A stretch of DNA of 64,000 bases, from positions 1 through 64,000 of the forward strand of contig CANPYI010000002.1 in assembly GCA_947588355.1 (NCBI GenBank), written 5' to 3'. A program made the position numbers and the translations under genes. Numbering within the stretch: the first letter of the stretch is position 1; each line of letters opens with the position of its first letter. This document shows, piece by piece, positions 32,668 to 41,700 of the stretch. The DNA is from an uncultured Clostridia bacterium. GTDB taxonomy: Bacteria; Bacillota; Clostridia; Christensenellales; UBA1242. Below the pieces are notes generated by a model. It saw nothing but the letters and a program-made list of their open reading frames with translations. It searched no databases and was not told the DNA's origin.

Positions 32668-34893
32668 ATGGAAACAGCATGGAAAGGATTTAAAGGAAAT
32701 AAATGGAAAAAGGAAATAGACGTTTCTGACTTTATTTTGCAAAATTACAAAGAATATCGCGGTGACGACAGTTTTTTGGAAGAGGCTACTGCCAAAACAA
32801 AAAAAGTGTGGAAGATTTGCGAGCAACTTATTCAAGAGGAAGCAAAAACGGGGCTTTTGGACGTGGAACTGAAAGCGATTTCCGGCATAAACACTTTCAA
32901 GCCTGGCTACATAGACAAGAAAAATGAAGTTATTTTTGGCCTGCAAACAGATGCACCATTAAAACGCATTGTCAATCTTTATGGCGGCACACGTATGGCA
33001 GAAAAGGCTCTTGCAGCCTATGGCAAGCAGTTGGACGTAGATATAAAACGTCACTTTTTTGAATATAGAAAAACGCACAACGACGGGGTTTTTGATGCCT
33101 ACACTCCTCAAATTCGTCAAGCAAGGTCGGCGGGACTTATCACTGGCCTTCCAGATGCATATGGCAGAGGAAGAATAATTGGTGACTATCGCCGCGTTGC
33201 GTTGTACGGGGTTGATTTTTTGATTGAGCAAAAGCAAAAAGACAAATTGACGATAGGTGTTTGCTCAGAAGAAGACATAAGACTTCGCGAGGAAGTTTCA
33301 GAGCAAATAAAAGCGCTTGAAGAACTCAAAAAAATGGCTTTGTCTTACGGCTTTGATATTTCAAAACCAGCAAAAAATGCACGTGAAGCAGTGCAATGGC
33401 TTTATTTTGCTTATTTGGCAAGTGTCAAAGAAAACAACGGTGCGGCAATGAGTCTGGGACGTACATCAACATTTTTGGATATTTTTATTGAGCGCGATTT
33501 GAAAAACGGCACTTTAACCGAAAAAGAGGCACAAGAACTAGTTGACCAGTTTGTCATAAAACTCAGGCTTGTGCGTCATTTAAGAACGCCAGACTATGAC
33601 GAAGTATTTGGCGGTGATCCAACATGGGTGACCGAAAGCATTGCCGGAATGGTTGATGAAAACAAAAGTTTGGTGACAAAAAATTCTTTCAGATATTTGC
33701 ATACCCTTATCAATTTGAAGCCAAGTCCGGAGCCAAATTTGACTGTGCTTTGGTCGGATAAATTGCCAAGTAATTTCAAAAAGTTTTGCGCAAAAATGTC
33801 GATTTTGACCGATGCAATTCAGTACGAAGGCGATGAGGTTATGAGGCCTATATATGGCAACGACTATGCCATTGCATGTTGTGTTTCTGCGATGAAAGTT
33901 GGCAAGCAGATGCAATTTTTTGGTGCAAGATGCAACCTTGCAAAAGCACTTTTGTACTCTTTGAACGGCGGCATTGACGAAGTAAGCGGAAATTTGGTTG
34001 TCGAAGGTCTAGAAAAATGCCAAGACAAAATCTTAAATTATAGCAAAGTGCTGAAAAACTACAAAAAAGCACTTGAAAAGGTTGCAAAAACATACGTTGA
34101 TGCACTGAATATCATTCATTACATGCACGACAAATATGCATATGAACGAGAACAAATGGCATTACATGACACGCATGTTGAGCGTCTTATGGCTTTTGGT
34201 GCTGCAGGTTTTTCTGTTGTTGTGGACAGTTTGTCAGCAATAAAGTATGCAAAAGTTGAGCCTATTCGCAATGAAAAAGGTGTTATTGTGGATTTTAAAA
34301 CAACGGGTGATTTTCCAAAATATGGAAATGACGACGACCGAGTTGACAAGATTGGATTGGAAGTTGTGCAATATTTCTTTAACTGTTTGAAAAAACATCA
34401 TTTATATCGAGATGCCAAGCACACACTTTCTCTGCTGACAATCACATCAAATGTCATGTACGGCAAAAAAACCGGCTCAACTCCTGACGGCAGGAAAGCG
34501 GGAGAGCCTTTTGCTCCAGGAGCAAATCCAATGCACAATCGTGACTGCTCTGGCGCGCTTGCAAGTCTGAACTCTGTCGCAAAAATTCCTTATGCCGATT
34601 GTTGTCAAGACGGCATATCCAACACATTCTCCATCGTGCCAGATGCTTTAGGCTACGAGGAAAAATCTCGAATAAACAACCTCGTCAACATTTTGGATGG
34701 TTATTTTGTGCAGAATGCTCAACATCTCAATGTCAATGTGCTTAATCGTGAACTTTTGATTGACGCGATGAACAACCCTTGGAAATATCCAACCTTGACT
34801 ATTCGTGTTTCGGGATATGCTGTCAATTTCAATCGGCTTTCTCGTGCACATCAGGAAGAAGTGATTGCAAGGACTTTCCACGAAAAAAGATGA
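32668..34893 (+). CDS. pflB: Pyruvate formate-lyase
   Basis: A 741-residue glycyl-radical enzyme that splits pyruvate with CoA into acetyl-CoA and formate, the main anaerobic route of pyruvate use. The catalytic pair is C404-C405 in [10 protein letters not shown], and the radical glycine is G716 in RVSGYAVNF. Length and the blocks [11 protein letters not shown] and [17 protein letters not shown] are as expected. The ATG follows GAGGTG. The activating enzyme gene overlaps its stop. The glycyl radical is destroyed by oxygen, so the host must be anaerobic or facultative. Confidence 0.96.
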   Translation: METAWKGFKGNKWKKEIDVSDFILQNYKEYRGDDSFLEEATAKTKKVWKICEQLIQEEAKTGLLDVELKAISGINTFKPGYIDKKNEVIFGLQTDAPLKRIVNLYGGTRMAEKALAAYGKQLDVDIKRHFFEYRKTHNDGVFDAYTPQIRQARSAGLITGLPDAYGRGRIIGDYRRVALYGVDFLIEQKQKDKLTIGVCSEEDIRLREEVSEQIKALEELKKMALSYGFDISKPAKNAREAVQWLYFAYLASVKENNGAAMSLGRTSTFLDIFIERDLKNGTLTEKEAQELVDQFVIKLRLVRHLRTPDYDEVFGGDPTWVTESIAGMVDENKSLVTKNSFRYLHTLINLKPSPEPNLTVLWSDKLPSNFKKFCAKMSILTDAIQYEGDEVMRPIYGNDYAIACCVSAMKVGKQMQFFGARCNLAKALLYSLNGGIDEVSGNLVVEGLEKCQDKILNYSKVLKNYKKALEKVAKTYVDALNIIHYMHDKYAYEREQMALHDTHVERLMAFGAAGFSVVVDSLSAIKYAKVEPIRNEKGVIVDFKTTGDFPKYGNDDDRVDKIGLEVVQYFFNCLKKHHLYRDAKHTLSLLTITSNVMYGKKTGSTPDGRKAGEPFAPGANPMHNRDCSGALASLNSVAKIPYADCCQDGISNTFSIVPDALGYEEKSRINNLVNILDGYFVQNAQHLNVNVLNRELLIDAMNNPWKYPTLTIRVSGYAVNFNRLSRAHQEEVIARTFHEKR

Positions 34894-35600
34894 AAACAAT
34901 AAAAGGCAATATTGCAAGTTTTGAAAGCATGGGGCTTGTGGACGGACCGGGAGTGAGGTTTGTTGTTTTTTTGCAAGGCTGTCCATTGCGGTGCGCTTAC
35001 TGTCACAATCCCGAAATGTGGAACAAGTCTGAAAAGAAAATTGAAATGACGCCACAACAACTTGTTGAAAAAGTGAAAAGATATCTTCCATATTTTAAGG
35101 GTGAAGGCGGTTTGACCATTTCTGGCGGAGAGCCACTTTTGCAAGCGGAATTTGTGACTGAAGTTTTCAAACTTTGTAAAAAAGCAAAGATTCACACTTG
35201 TTTGGACACTTCAGGTTATGGCGAAGCATGTGACGAACTTTTGGACAACACCGACCTTGTAATTTTGGACATAAAAGAACTTGATAAAGAAAAATATTAT
35301 GGTCTTGTTGGTCAAAAAATGGACAAATTTTGCGATTTTTTGCGAAAATGTCAACAAAAAGGAAAAAAGTTGTGGCTGAGGCAGGTTATTGTGCCAGGCT
35401 TTAATGACACCGAAGACAGTGTTCTGAAATTGAAGGAATTTGCAAAAACATTAAAAAACGTTGAGAAAATAGAACTTTTGCCTTATCATGACATGGCAAA
35501 AAAGAAATACAAGACACTTGGGATACCTTACAAACTTGAAGACGTTCCAAACATGGATAAACAAAAATGCGAAAAATTGCAAAAACTGCTTGAAAGTTAG
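34890..35600 (+). CDS. pflA: Pyruvate formate-lyase activating enzyme
   Basis: A 236-residue radical SAM enzyme that places the glycyl radical on PflB. The cluster cysteines are C31, C35 and C38 in [20 protein letters not shown] is the SAM-binding turn, and the C-terminal [19 protein letters not shown] is typical for PflA. I chose the ATG that overlaps the pflB stop (ATGA); a much longer frame runs back inside pflB and is not real. There is no ribosome site of its own, so it depends on translational coupling. Length is that of the short, single-domain activators. Confidence 0.95.
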   Translation: MKTIKGNIASFESMGLVDGPGVRFVVFLQGCPLRCAYCHNPEMWNKSEKKIEMTPQQLVEKVKRYLPYFKGEGGLTISGGEPLLQAEFVTEVFKLCKKAKIHTCLDTSGYGEACDELLDNTDLVILDIKELDKEKYYGLVGQKMDKFCDFLRKCQQKGKKLWLRQVIVPGFNDTEDSVLKLKEFAKTLKNVEKIELLPYHDMAKKKYKTLGIPYKLEDVPNMDKQKCEKLQKLLES

Positions 35601-35643
35601 TTTTTGATGATTATACACAACAAAAGACGGGAAAAATGTTGGC

Positions 35644-36309
35644 ATGGACTTTGTTCTTTTAGGTATTTGTGCTTTATACTTTGTCAGAGGTTGTTGGAAG
35701 GGCTTTTTGTCCATGCTTTTTTCGTTGGCTGGGATTTTTGTTGTAGGCTTTTTGGCATATGAATTGACTCAGGTTTTGACACCGCTTGTCAACAACTTTG
35801 CCAAAGACACGGTTTGTGAAAGCATTTCAAACATTGCCAACGGCATTTGGCCAGGAACTTTTTCAAATATGGAGGATTTTCAAGCGGCTGTTTCGGCAAG
35901 CAAATTTGGAGTGTTGTTTTCTGTGCTTTTTTCAAAAATTATTCCAAACATAACATTTGACGGAGGTTTGACCGCCGGTCAAATTTTGGCTCCTACACTT
36001 TGTGTTGTTCTTTTGAAAGTTTTGACTTTTGTTGCGCTGTTTATTTTGCTTGAAATTGTGCTTAAGTTGTTGCGTTTTTTGCTTAATAAACTAATAAAAA
36101 AATGCGGACTTTCGGTTGGAAATCGCATTCTGGGTGGCTTGCTTGGACTTGTCAAGGGGCTTGCTGTTTTTGCCATAATTTATTTTGTTTTGACAGTTTC
36201 GGCGAATGTGTTTTTGAATGAAGGCTTTTTGCAGTTTGTGCAAAGCGGGCAAATCTCAAATTTTATCTATCAAAATGTCATTGTCAAAATTATTGAAACA
36301 ATTTATTGA
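35644..36309 (+). CDS. CvpA-family membrane protein
   Basis: A 221-residue membrane protein with about four hydrophobic helices and the CvpA (colicin V production) pattern: an N-terminal helix followed by WKGFLSMLFSLAGIFVVGFLAY, a central helix (LLKVLTFVALFILLEIVL) and RILGGLLGLVKGLAVFAIIYFVL near the end. CvpA proteins of Gram-positives help cell-envelope maintenance. The ribosome site is weak (GGGA). A promoter-like TTGAAA-16-TATACA lies in the end of pflA. The last 54 bases overlap the convergent divIC-like gene. Confidence 0.75.
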   Translation: MDFVLLGICALYFVRGCWKGFLSMLFSLAGIFVVGFLAYELTQVLTPLVNNFAKDTVCESISNIANGIWPGTFSNMEDFQAAVSASKFGVLFSVLFSKIIPNITFDGGLTAGQILAPTLCVVLLKVLTFVALFILLEIVLKLLRFLLNKLIKKCGLSVGNRILGGLLGLVKGLAVFAIIYFVLTVSANVFLNEGFLQFVQSGQISNFIYQNVIVKIIETIY

Positions 36310-36546
36310 AATGCTGTAACTGCCTTCTGTTGAGGGAATTTTGTCATTTTTGTTTTTCAAATTGTTTGTTTCTGATTGTAGCCAAATCAAAATTCCTATC
36401 TGAACAACTATCGCAACAGCAAACAAAACAATCAAAACAACGGAAACGATCTTGAAAATTGATCTTTCTTTTTTGCCTTCTGGTTGCAAATCTTGTTGAT
36501 TTGTTTCATTGATCATTTGTGTTTGTTTTGGATCGTTTTCGTTCAT
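36256..36546 (-). CDS. DivIC/FtsB-like small septum protein (tentative)
   Basis: A 96-residue bitopic protein. A polar cytoplasmic N-terminus (NENDPKQTQMIN) leads to one membrane helix (about 30-56) and a short outside segment starting QSETNNLKNKND. This is the layout of DivIC/FtsB, and in many spore formers divIC follows yabP-yabQ exactly as here. The coiled coil is very short, so the call rests mainly on gene order. I chose the ATG preceded by AAAGGAAAG. It overlaps yabQ by 41 bases and the convergent cvpA-like gene by 54 bases. Confidence 0.5.
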   Translation of the reverse strand: MNENDPKQTQMINETNQQDLQPEGKKERSIFKIVSVVLIVLFAVAIVVQIGILIWLQSETNNLKNKNDKIPSTEGSYSISINCFNNFDNDILIDKI

Positions 36547-36871
36547 CGCTCTTTCCTTTGAGGATATTGTAGCATTTTGATATCGGTTTTGCAAGAAAAT
36601 TTTGTGAGAAAAAGCGCTCTATCCAAAATGAAAGTAAAAAGGCAAAGATTGAAAAAAAACGAATTTCGCCATAATTTGATTTTAAATTTAAATAAAAGCA
36701 TGTGAAAAGTGTCAAAAAAGTGGCAAAAAACAGCAAAATTTGATTTAATATTTTCTTTTTCTTAAAAAATGAGAGAGTAATGTTTTTTATATCAAACAAA
36801 ATTCCAGACAAAAATCCGGCACATGCCATACACACAAAAACAGTTGGTTGAGACAAAACTTGATATAACAT
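36506..36871 (-). CDS. yabQ: Spore cortex biosynthesis protein YabQ
   Basis: A 121-residue membrane protein related to YabQ, which in Bacillus is needed to make the spore cortex and lies in the membranes around the forespore. Three hydrophobic segments are seen (VFVCMACAGFLSGILF, ILLFFATFLTLFTCFYL, FFSIFAFLLSFWIERFF) followed by a basic tail. The ATG overlaps the yabP stop by one base, as usual for this pair. The gene order yabP-yabQ-divIC supports the assignment. Expression should depend on sporulation sigma factors. Confidence 0.75.
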   Translation of the reverse strand: MLYQVLSQPTVFVCMACAGFLSGILFDIKNITLSFFKKKKILNQILLFFATFLTLFTCFYLNLKSNYGEIRFFSIFAFLLSFWIERFFSQNFLAKPISKCYNILKGKSDERKRSKTNTNDQ

Positions 36872-37119
36872 TACTTGAACAACCTTTTATATAAAGGCGT
36901 TTTGTCGGCTTTTTGAGTGTATTTCAAACCATTTATATTTCCCGAAAAGCAAACTTCTTTGTTGTCAAGGTCAAGTTTTGTCACTTCTATGTTTGACCCT
37001 GTGACCACAACATTTGTTCCTCCAATTTCAACGACCGCTTGGCTATCCGTTGAGGAAATCACTTTTGTTGCACCTTTGATTGTCAATTTTTTTCTATCTT
37101 CAATGCAAATTGTTTCCAT
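36871..37119 (-). CDS. yabP: Sporulation protein YabP
   Basis: An 82-residue protein of the YabP/YqfC family, beta-rich and made in the mother cell during sporulation. The pattern RKKLTIKGATKVISSTDSQ, then VVEIGGTNVVVTGSNIEVTKL, then DNKEVCFSGNINGLKY, ending LYKRLFK, follows Bacillus YabP (LEITGV, ... LDVDKGIVSIKGKI ... FFSKLFK). AAGGAG precedes the ATG. It heads the yabP-yabQ-divIC-like group and is divergent from the rluA-like gene. I could not identify a sigma-E promoter with confidence. Confidence 0.82.
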   Translation of the reverse strand: METICIEDRKKLTIKGATKVISSTDSQAVVEIGGTNVVVTGSNIEVTKLDLDNKEVCFSGNINGLKYTQKADKTPLYKRLFK

Positions 37120-37133
37120 TTTATCTCCTTTTG

Positions 37134-37162
37134 TTGCAAAAAGAATAAGAAAGTTTTATAAT
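37134..37162 (+). promoter_or_regulatory. rluA-like gene promoter giving a leaderless mRNA
   Basis: TTGCAA, 17 bases and a perfect TATAAT, with the ATG eight bases after the last base of the -10 and no ribosome site between. Confidence 0.72.
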
Positions 37163-37169
37163 CAAATAT

Positions 37170-37979
37170 ATGAACAAAAAAGAGATTTTAGTCAACAAAG
37201 ATAGAAAATTGGCGTCAATTTTGCAAGATTTTGGCTTTTCTTTTTCAGATGTCAACAAAATGTTCAGAAACAAAGACGTCAAAGTTGATGGAATAGCAAC
37301 AAAACAAAACGTAATGGTATGCAAGGGGCAGACACTGACGTTTTTTTATTCCGAGCGAATGCTTGAAAAAAAATATGAAAAAATTTTTGAAAGCGAAGAT
37401 GCTGTGATTGTTTACAAATTTCCTGGCATAGAAACAGATGGCGAAAACGGGCTTGAAAAAGTATTGTCTGCAATCGCAGTTCATAGGCTAGACCGAAATA
37501 CAGAGGGGTTGCTTGTGTTTGCAAAAAACGAAAATGCAGCAAATTTGCTTAAAAAAGCTATAAAAAATCACAAAATTCACAAATTTTACTTAACGGAAGT
37601 TGTTGGAGAGTTTAAAGTCGACAAAACTTTTAATGCATATCTAAAAAAAGATAGCAAAAAAGCAGAAGTGACAGTTTCCAATGTCAAGGGAAAAGATTTC
37701 TTGCCTATTTCCACAAAAATAAAAAGCATAAAAACAACTCCGCAGAGCAGTGTTTTGGAGATCGAACTTTTGACCGGACGCACGCACCAAATTCGAGCAC
37801 ACCTTGCATTTCTTGGACACCCAATAATCGGCGATGGGAAATATGGAAAAAACGAGACAAACAAAAAATTTCATCAAAGTCATCAAAAACTTGCTTGCTT
37901 CAGGCTTGTTTTTGACAACATCGGACTGGATAGTTTAAATTTAAAAACTTTTGAAAAACTTCCAAAATGGTTTGTATAA
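37170..37979 (+). CDS. RluA-family pseudouridine synthase
   Basis: A 269-residue RNA-modifying enzyme. Residues 10-60 form an S4-type RNA-binding domain. The catalytic aspartate is D108 in VHRLDRNTEGLLVFAK, and the C-terminal GRTHQIRAHLAFLGHPIIGD is the family signature. It converts uridine to pseudouridine in rRNA or tRNA; the target position cannot be told from sequence. Its promoter is so close to the ATG that the mRNA should be leaderless. It is shorter than average because the linker between the domains is compact. Confidence 0.88.
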   Translation: MNKKEILVNKDRKLASILQDFGFSFSDVNKMFRNKDVKVDGIATKQNVMVCKGQTLTFFYSERMLEKKYEKIFESEDAVIVYKFPGIETDGENGLEKVLSAIAVHRLDRNTEGLLVFAKNENAANLLKKAIKNHKIHKFYLTEVVGEFKVDKTFNAYLKKDSKKAEVTVSNVKGKDFLPISTKIKSIKTTPQSSVLEIELLTGRTHQIRAHLAFLGHPIIGDGKYGKNETNKKFHQSHQKLACFRLVFDNIGLDSLNLKTFEKLPKWFV

Positions 37980-38010
37980 CAAAATCTTCACCAAACACAT
38001 ATAAAGTGAT

Positions 38011-38475
38011 GTGAAGAAAAAATTTAAATCAAATTCGTACTATGAAGGACTTATTCAAAATTTATATGCTGGGGCAAATGGTTGCTTTTTGTGTTTTATG
38101 CAATTTTTCTATCAACACACACAAAGTTTTGCATCAAAATACAACTGTTTTGAAAAAATGTATCAAAAAGAGTTGGAAAACTGCCAAATACTAAGCACTC
38201 TGCTTCAACAACTCGGCGGTGACAACAAGTTTTATTCCTCCTCTAAAAAATTTTTGTCCGCACACAGTCTCAATTACAGCAAAGACATAAAAAGAGTGTT
38301 TTTGAACGATATAGAACTGCTTGAAATCAATATTATTGACGTGAAAAGCATTCTCTCAAAAATTGAAAATCCTGCAGTCAAGGATAATTTGAAAATAATT
38401 TTAGAAAATAAAAAACAAAATTTAAAACTTTTAAAAGAAAATTTTTTTAAAAATAACTTAATTTTACAAAATTAA
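38011..38475 (+). CDS. Ferritin-like fold protein with lost metal ligands
   Basis: A 154-residue helical protein similar in layout to small ferritin-like proteins of Firmicutes (YAGxxSELTAIxQYxYH..., EMHHxxxLGxxIxxLGGDP). Here the same places read YAGANGCFLCFMQFFYQH, YQKELENCQILSTLLQQLGGDN and LENKKQNLKLLKEN. The usual ligands of helix 1, the EMHH pair and the final DE..H are mostly gone, so iron binding is unlikely. It begins with GTG behind a poor AAAGTGA site. The gene may be decaying or has a structural role. It ends just before an extremely T-rich stretch. Confidence 0.55.
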   Translation: MKKKFKSNSYYEGLIQNLYAGANGCFLCFMQFFYQHTQSFASKYNCFEKMYQKELENCQILSTLLQQLGGDNKFYSSSKKFLSAHSLNYSKDIKRVFLNDIELLEINIIDVKSILSKIENPAVKDNLKIILENKKQNLKLLKENFFKNNLILQN

Positions 38476-38550
38476 ATATTTTTTTATTTTCTGCATGTGA
38501 TTACGAACGATAAAATATTTTCAAATTTATTTTTTTATTATTTTTTATTC

Positions 38551-38610
38551 TTTTTTTTATTTATTTTTATTTTATTTTTGATTTTTTTATTTATTTTTAT
38601 TTTATTTTTG
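38551..38610. repeat. Two tandem copies of a 30-bp T-rich unit
   Basis: The second 30 bases repeat the first with one mismatch, within a tract of nearly pure A and T (about 38480-38680). A 60-residue Phe-rich frame across it is not a gene. Confidence 0.8.
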
Positions 38611-38686
38611 ATTTTTTATTATTTTTATGCCACAAATTTTCCGCCTTTATTTTTTATATATTTATTTAATTTCTTTTAGAAATTAT

Positions 38687-38716
38687 TTGATAAATTGATT
38701 TGAAAAGTGTTAAAAT
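38687..38716 (+). promoter_or_regulatory. Promoter of the giant lipoprotein gene
   Basis: TTGATA, 18 bases and TAAAAT preceded by TGT. The ATG is 50 bases on. Confidence 0.7.
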
Positions 38717-38765
38717 ATCTCTAGAAGATTTTCAAGACCTGCCTTTTTGCTTTTGAGAGGTGTTT

Positions 38766-41700
38766 ATGAAAAAATTTTACATAGTTTTGTTGACGGTGTT
38801 GTCACTCGTTTTTTCGGGTGTGCTTGTGGCATGCAATTTCAAAAAGGTTGAAGCAAGTTTTTCTGAAAGCGAAGTTGTTTTTTCGGCAAATGAAACTGTT
38901 GACCTTGCAGATTATTTTCAAGTCAAAAACACTGCTGCCGAAAATATAGAGTTTTATTTTTCAAATCCCGCTTTGTTTGGACTTGAACAAACTACTGTCA
39001 AAGCAAAAAAATCCGAAGGTGGCAAGGGCGTTGTGTATGCCATGTTTGAGGGAAACAGTTTGGCTTCTATGCAACTTGTTGTTCGAAAACCTTTCAGCAC
39101 ACCAGAACTTTCTTGGGATGATCGGGGATTTGTGACATGGGATTCTTCCTCTGCGGCGTTTGATGGCGATGCCACAGTCACGGTGGCAACTTCTTATCAT
39201 GTTGTTGGAGAAAGAATTTTGAAAACTGACAACAAAGTTGAGCAGACAGAAATCGATCAACAAATCAAAACAAATATGTTTAAACTTAACGAAGATCTTC
39301 CAGGAGAATATCATCTTTCTGTTTATGCAGAGCAACAGGGTTATTTTGACCGAAGTTTGACCTCTGAGGAAAGGGTGTTTTATGTTGGATACATGCCAAA
39401 ACTAGATGAAAATGATTTCCGCCTTGAAAACGGAAAACTGATTTGGAGTGAGATTGCTGGTGCAAGATATCAGGTAAGATTTCAAAATCAGTTGCTTGCC
39501 ATTCAAAGTGAAAACAGCATTGAAGTTGAGCCATTGATCAAAAACCTTGATTCCGAGAATAATACATACACATTCAGCGTGCTTGTTTCCGATATATCGC
39601 AAAGTTCGCAAAACAAAAAACTCACTCAAGAAAGTGTGAGTGTGTACGTTACAAAATTGGAAAAGCCAACTGCAGCCTACAATTTTGATTCTCAAGGCGG
39701 AAAAATAAAGATTGAATCAGCGAAAATTGCCGACAATTTTAATGTGATTGCTCAAGGACAAGATTCTGAAATTTTGAAATCTTTCTCTTTTGCAGACAAC
39801 GGTCAAATTTTGACCGATCTTCCAGAACTTGAACAAGGGCTTTACTCAGTCAAGGTTGTTGCGACAAAACAAAGCACTGAAAGTGGAAAGTTTTTCCTTG
39901 ACAGCGATGCTTTTGAATTTGACAAACAATTTTTGAAACTTGAAGATGTTGTCGTTGAAAGAGGGGAACACAATCAGCCAAATGCAGACACATATCATGC
40001 AAAATCAACTTTGCAAAGTGCGTCAATAGTTGACACAAAAATTGTTATTTCCTCACAAGAGTCGCTTCAAGAAGTTGATGGATTTTCAAAAGAATCAACC
40101 ACTGCAAATTTTGATATTCAAGTGTCGCAAATCGGAATTTTTGAGTTTTCTATCAAACAAATTCCAAACTCACAAGATGCTTTGGATATGTATATTTTAA
40201 ATTCTCAGCAAACATCTCAAAAAATTGTCAAACTTGCTCAGATTGGAGAATTGACTCATCAATATGTTGATGGTGTGTCGCAAATTTCTTTTGACAAAAC
40301 TGATGTCAACGCAACTGCTTACACCCTCAAACTTTACAACAGCGAATCTGCCGACACTTTCACAACTTTAAGCACCGACTTTCAAGAACAAAATGGCAAA
40401 ATCGTCTTTAAACTTGACAAAAAACTCGATGAATATGCCTCTTTTGGCGGAAAATATCTTTTGGATGTTGAAGCCAATGCACAATCAACAGAACTTACAA
40501 TAAGTGCAACTTGCACATCGCAGAAAGAAATAAAAGAACTTCCAGCACCACAAACAATCAAAAATGGCGAGATTGGAAATGGAGTCTATCGTTGGCAAGA
40601 GGTGGAAGGTGCGGACAAATACAGATTGGAAATCTACAAGATTGATGCTCAAGCCTACAACACACACAATCAACAAGTTGCTGGATTTAATCCCGAGCAA
40701 AATGGCTTTGAAAAAGAAGAAACAGTTTCAACTGAAACATCTTACACTTTGTCCGAAGAGGGATATTATTTTGTGAGAGTGTTTGCTGTTTCTGAAGATG
40801 AAAATGTTGCAATTTCCTCAAAAAACAGTCTTGACGAAATGGTGTATGTCACCAAACTTTTGTCAATAGGCGAGATAGATTTTGGATATGACGCAAAGCA
40901 GCAGCCAAAAGGCACAGGCTATTTTGTTAAAGTGCAAGATAACGGCGATAAAAATGTTTCAAAATATGTTGTCACTGTCAAAGACGAACAGCAGATGCAA
41001 ACAATTGAAACATTACAGTTTGACAAAACTGAATCAAACATCTATTTGTTTGAAACAAGCACGTTCGAAAGTGGCACATTTGTGATTGAAGTTGTTGCTC
41101 ACGGCAAAGACGACACAATTTACAACACCGTTTCAAATCAAATCAAAGTAAGCAGATTGGCTCCTGTGGATTTTGATTCTCTTGAATTTGACCATGCGGC
41201 AACAAAAATTGTTTTAAAAGCAACGGAAGGTGTGAAGAAAATTGTTGTCAAAGATGCCAACTTGCCAGATAAACCACAAGAATTTGAAGGAGATGCCACA
41301 TTTGATATTTCGACAGAACAGAACATAACTTTGCAATTTCAACTTTTTGCATCGCAAAGCATCGAGCAAAACATCTTGCCAAAGATTTCTGATGTAGTTT
41401 ATTTGGACAGCATTGTTTCAACAGTTGTCCTCAAAAGATTGGCTTCTCCAACTGCACTTGCTTATCACGACGGCAAACTTTCTTTTGACCATAGCAGCAT
41501 GGCGGACACAAGCAACTATGTTTTGGAACTTTCGTTTGATATCGAAGAAACTGAACACACAATGAGTGTTCAGATTGAAAAGCAAGGAAACAAAGCAACT
41601 GTTTCATACAACAACAAAACACTACCTCTGACTCCAGCAGAAGGGGCTTCGCTTTTTGAATCTGTTGACAAAAAGTCTGTCAACGTGAAAGAGTTGTTCA

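Noticed and set aside
38497..38679. A 60-residue Phe-rich frame
   Set aside because: It is produced by the poly-T tandem repeat; there is no ribosome site and the composition is not protein-like.
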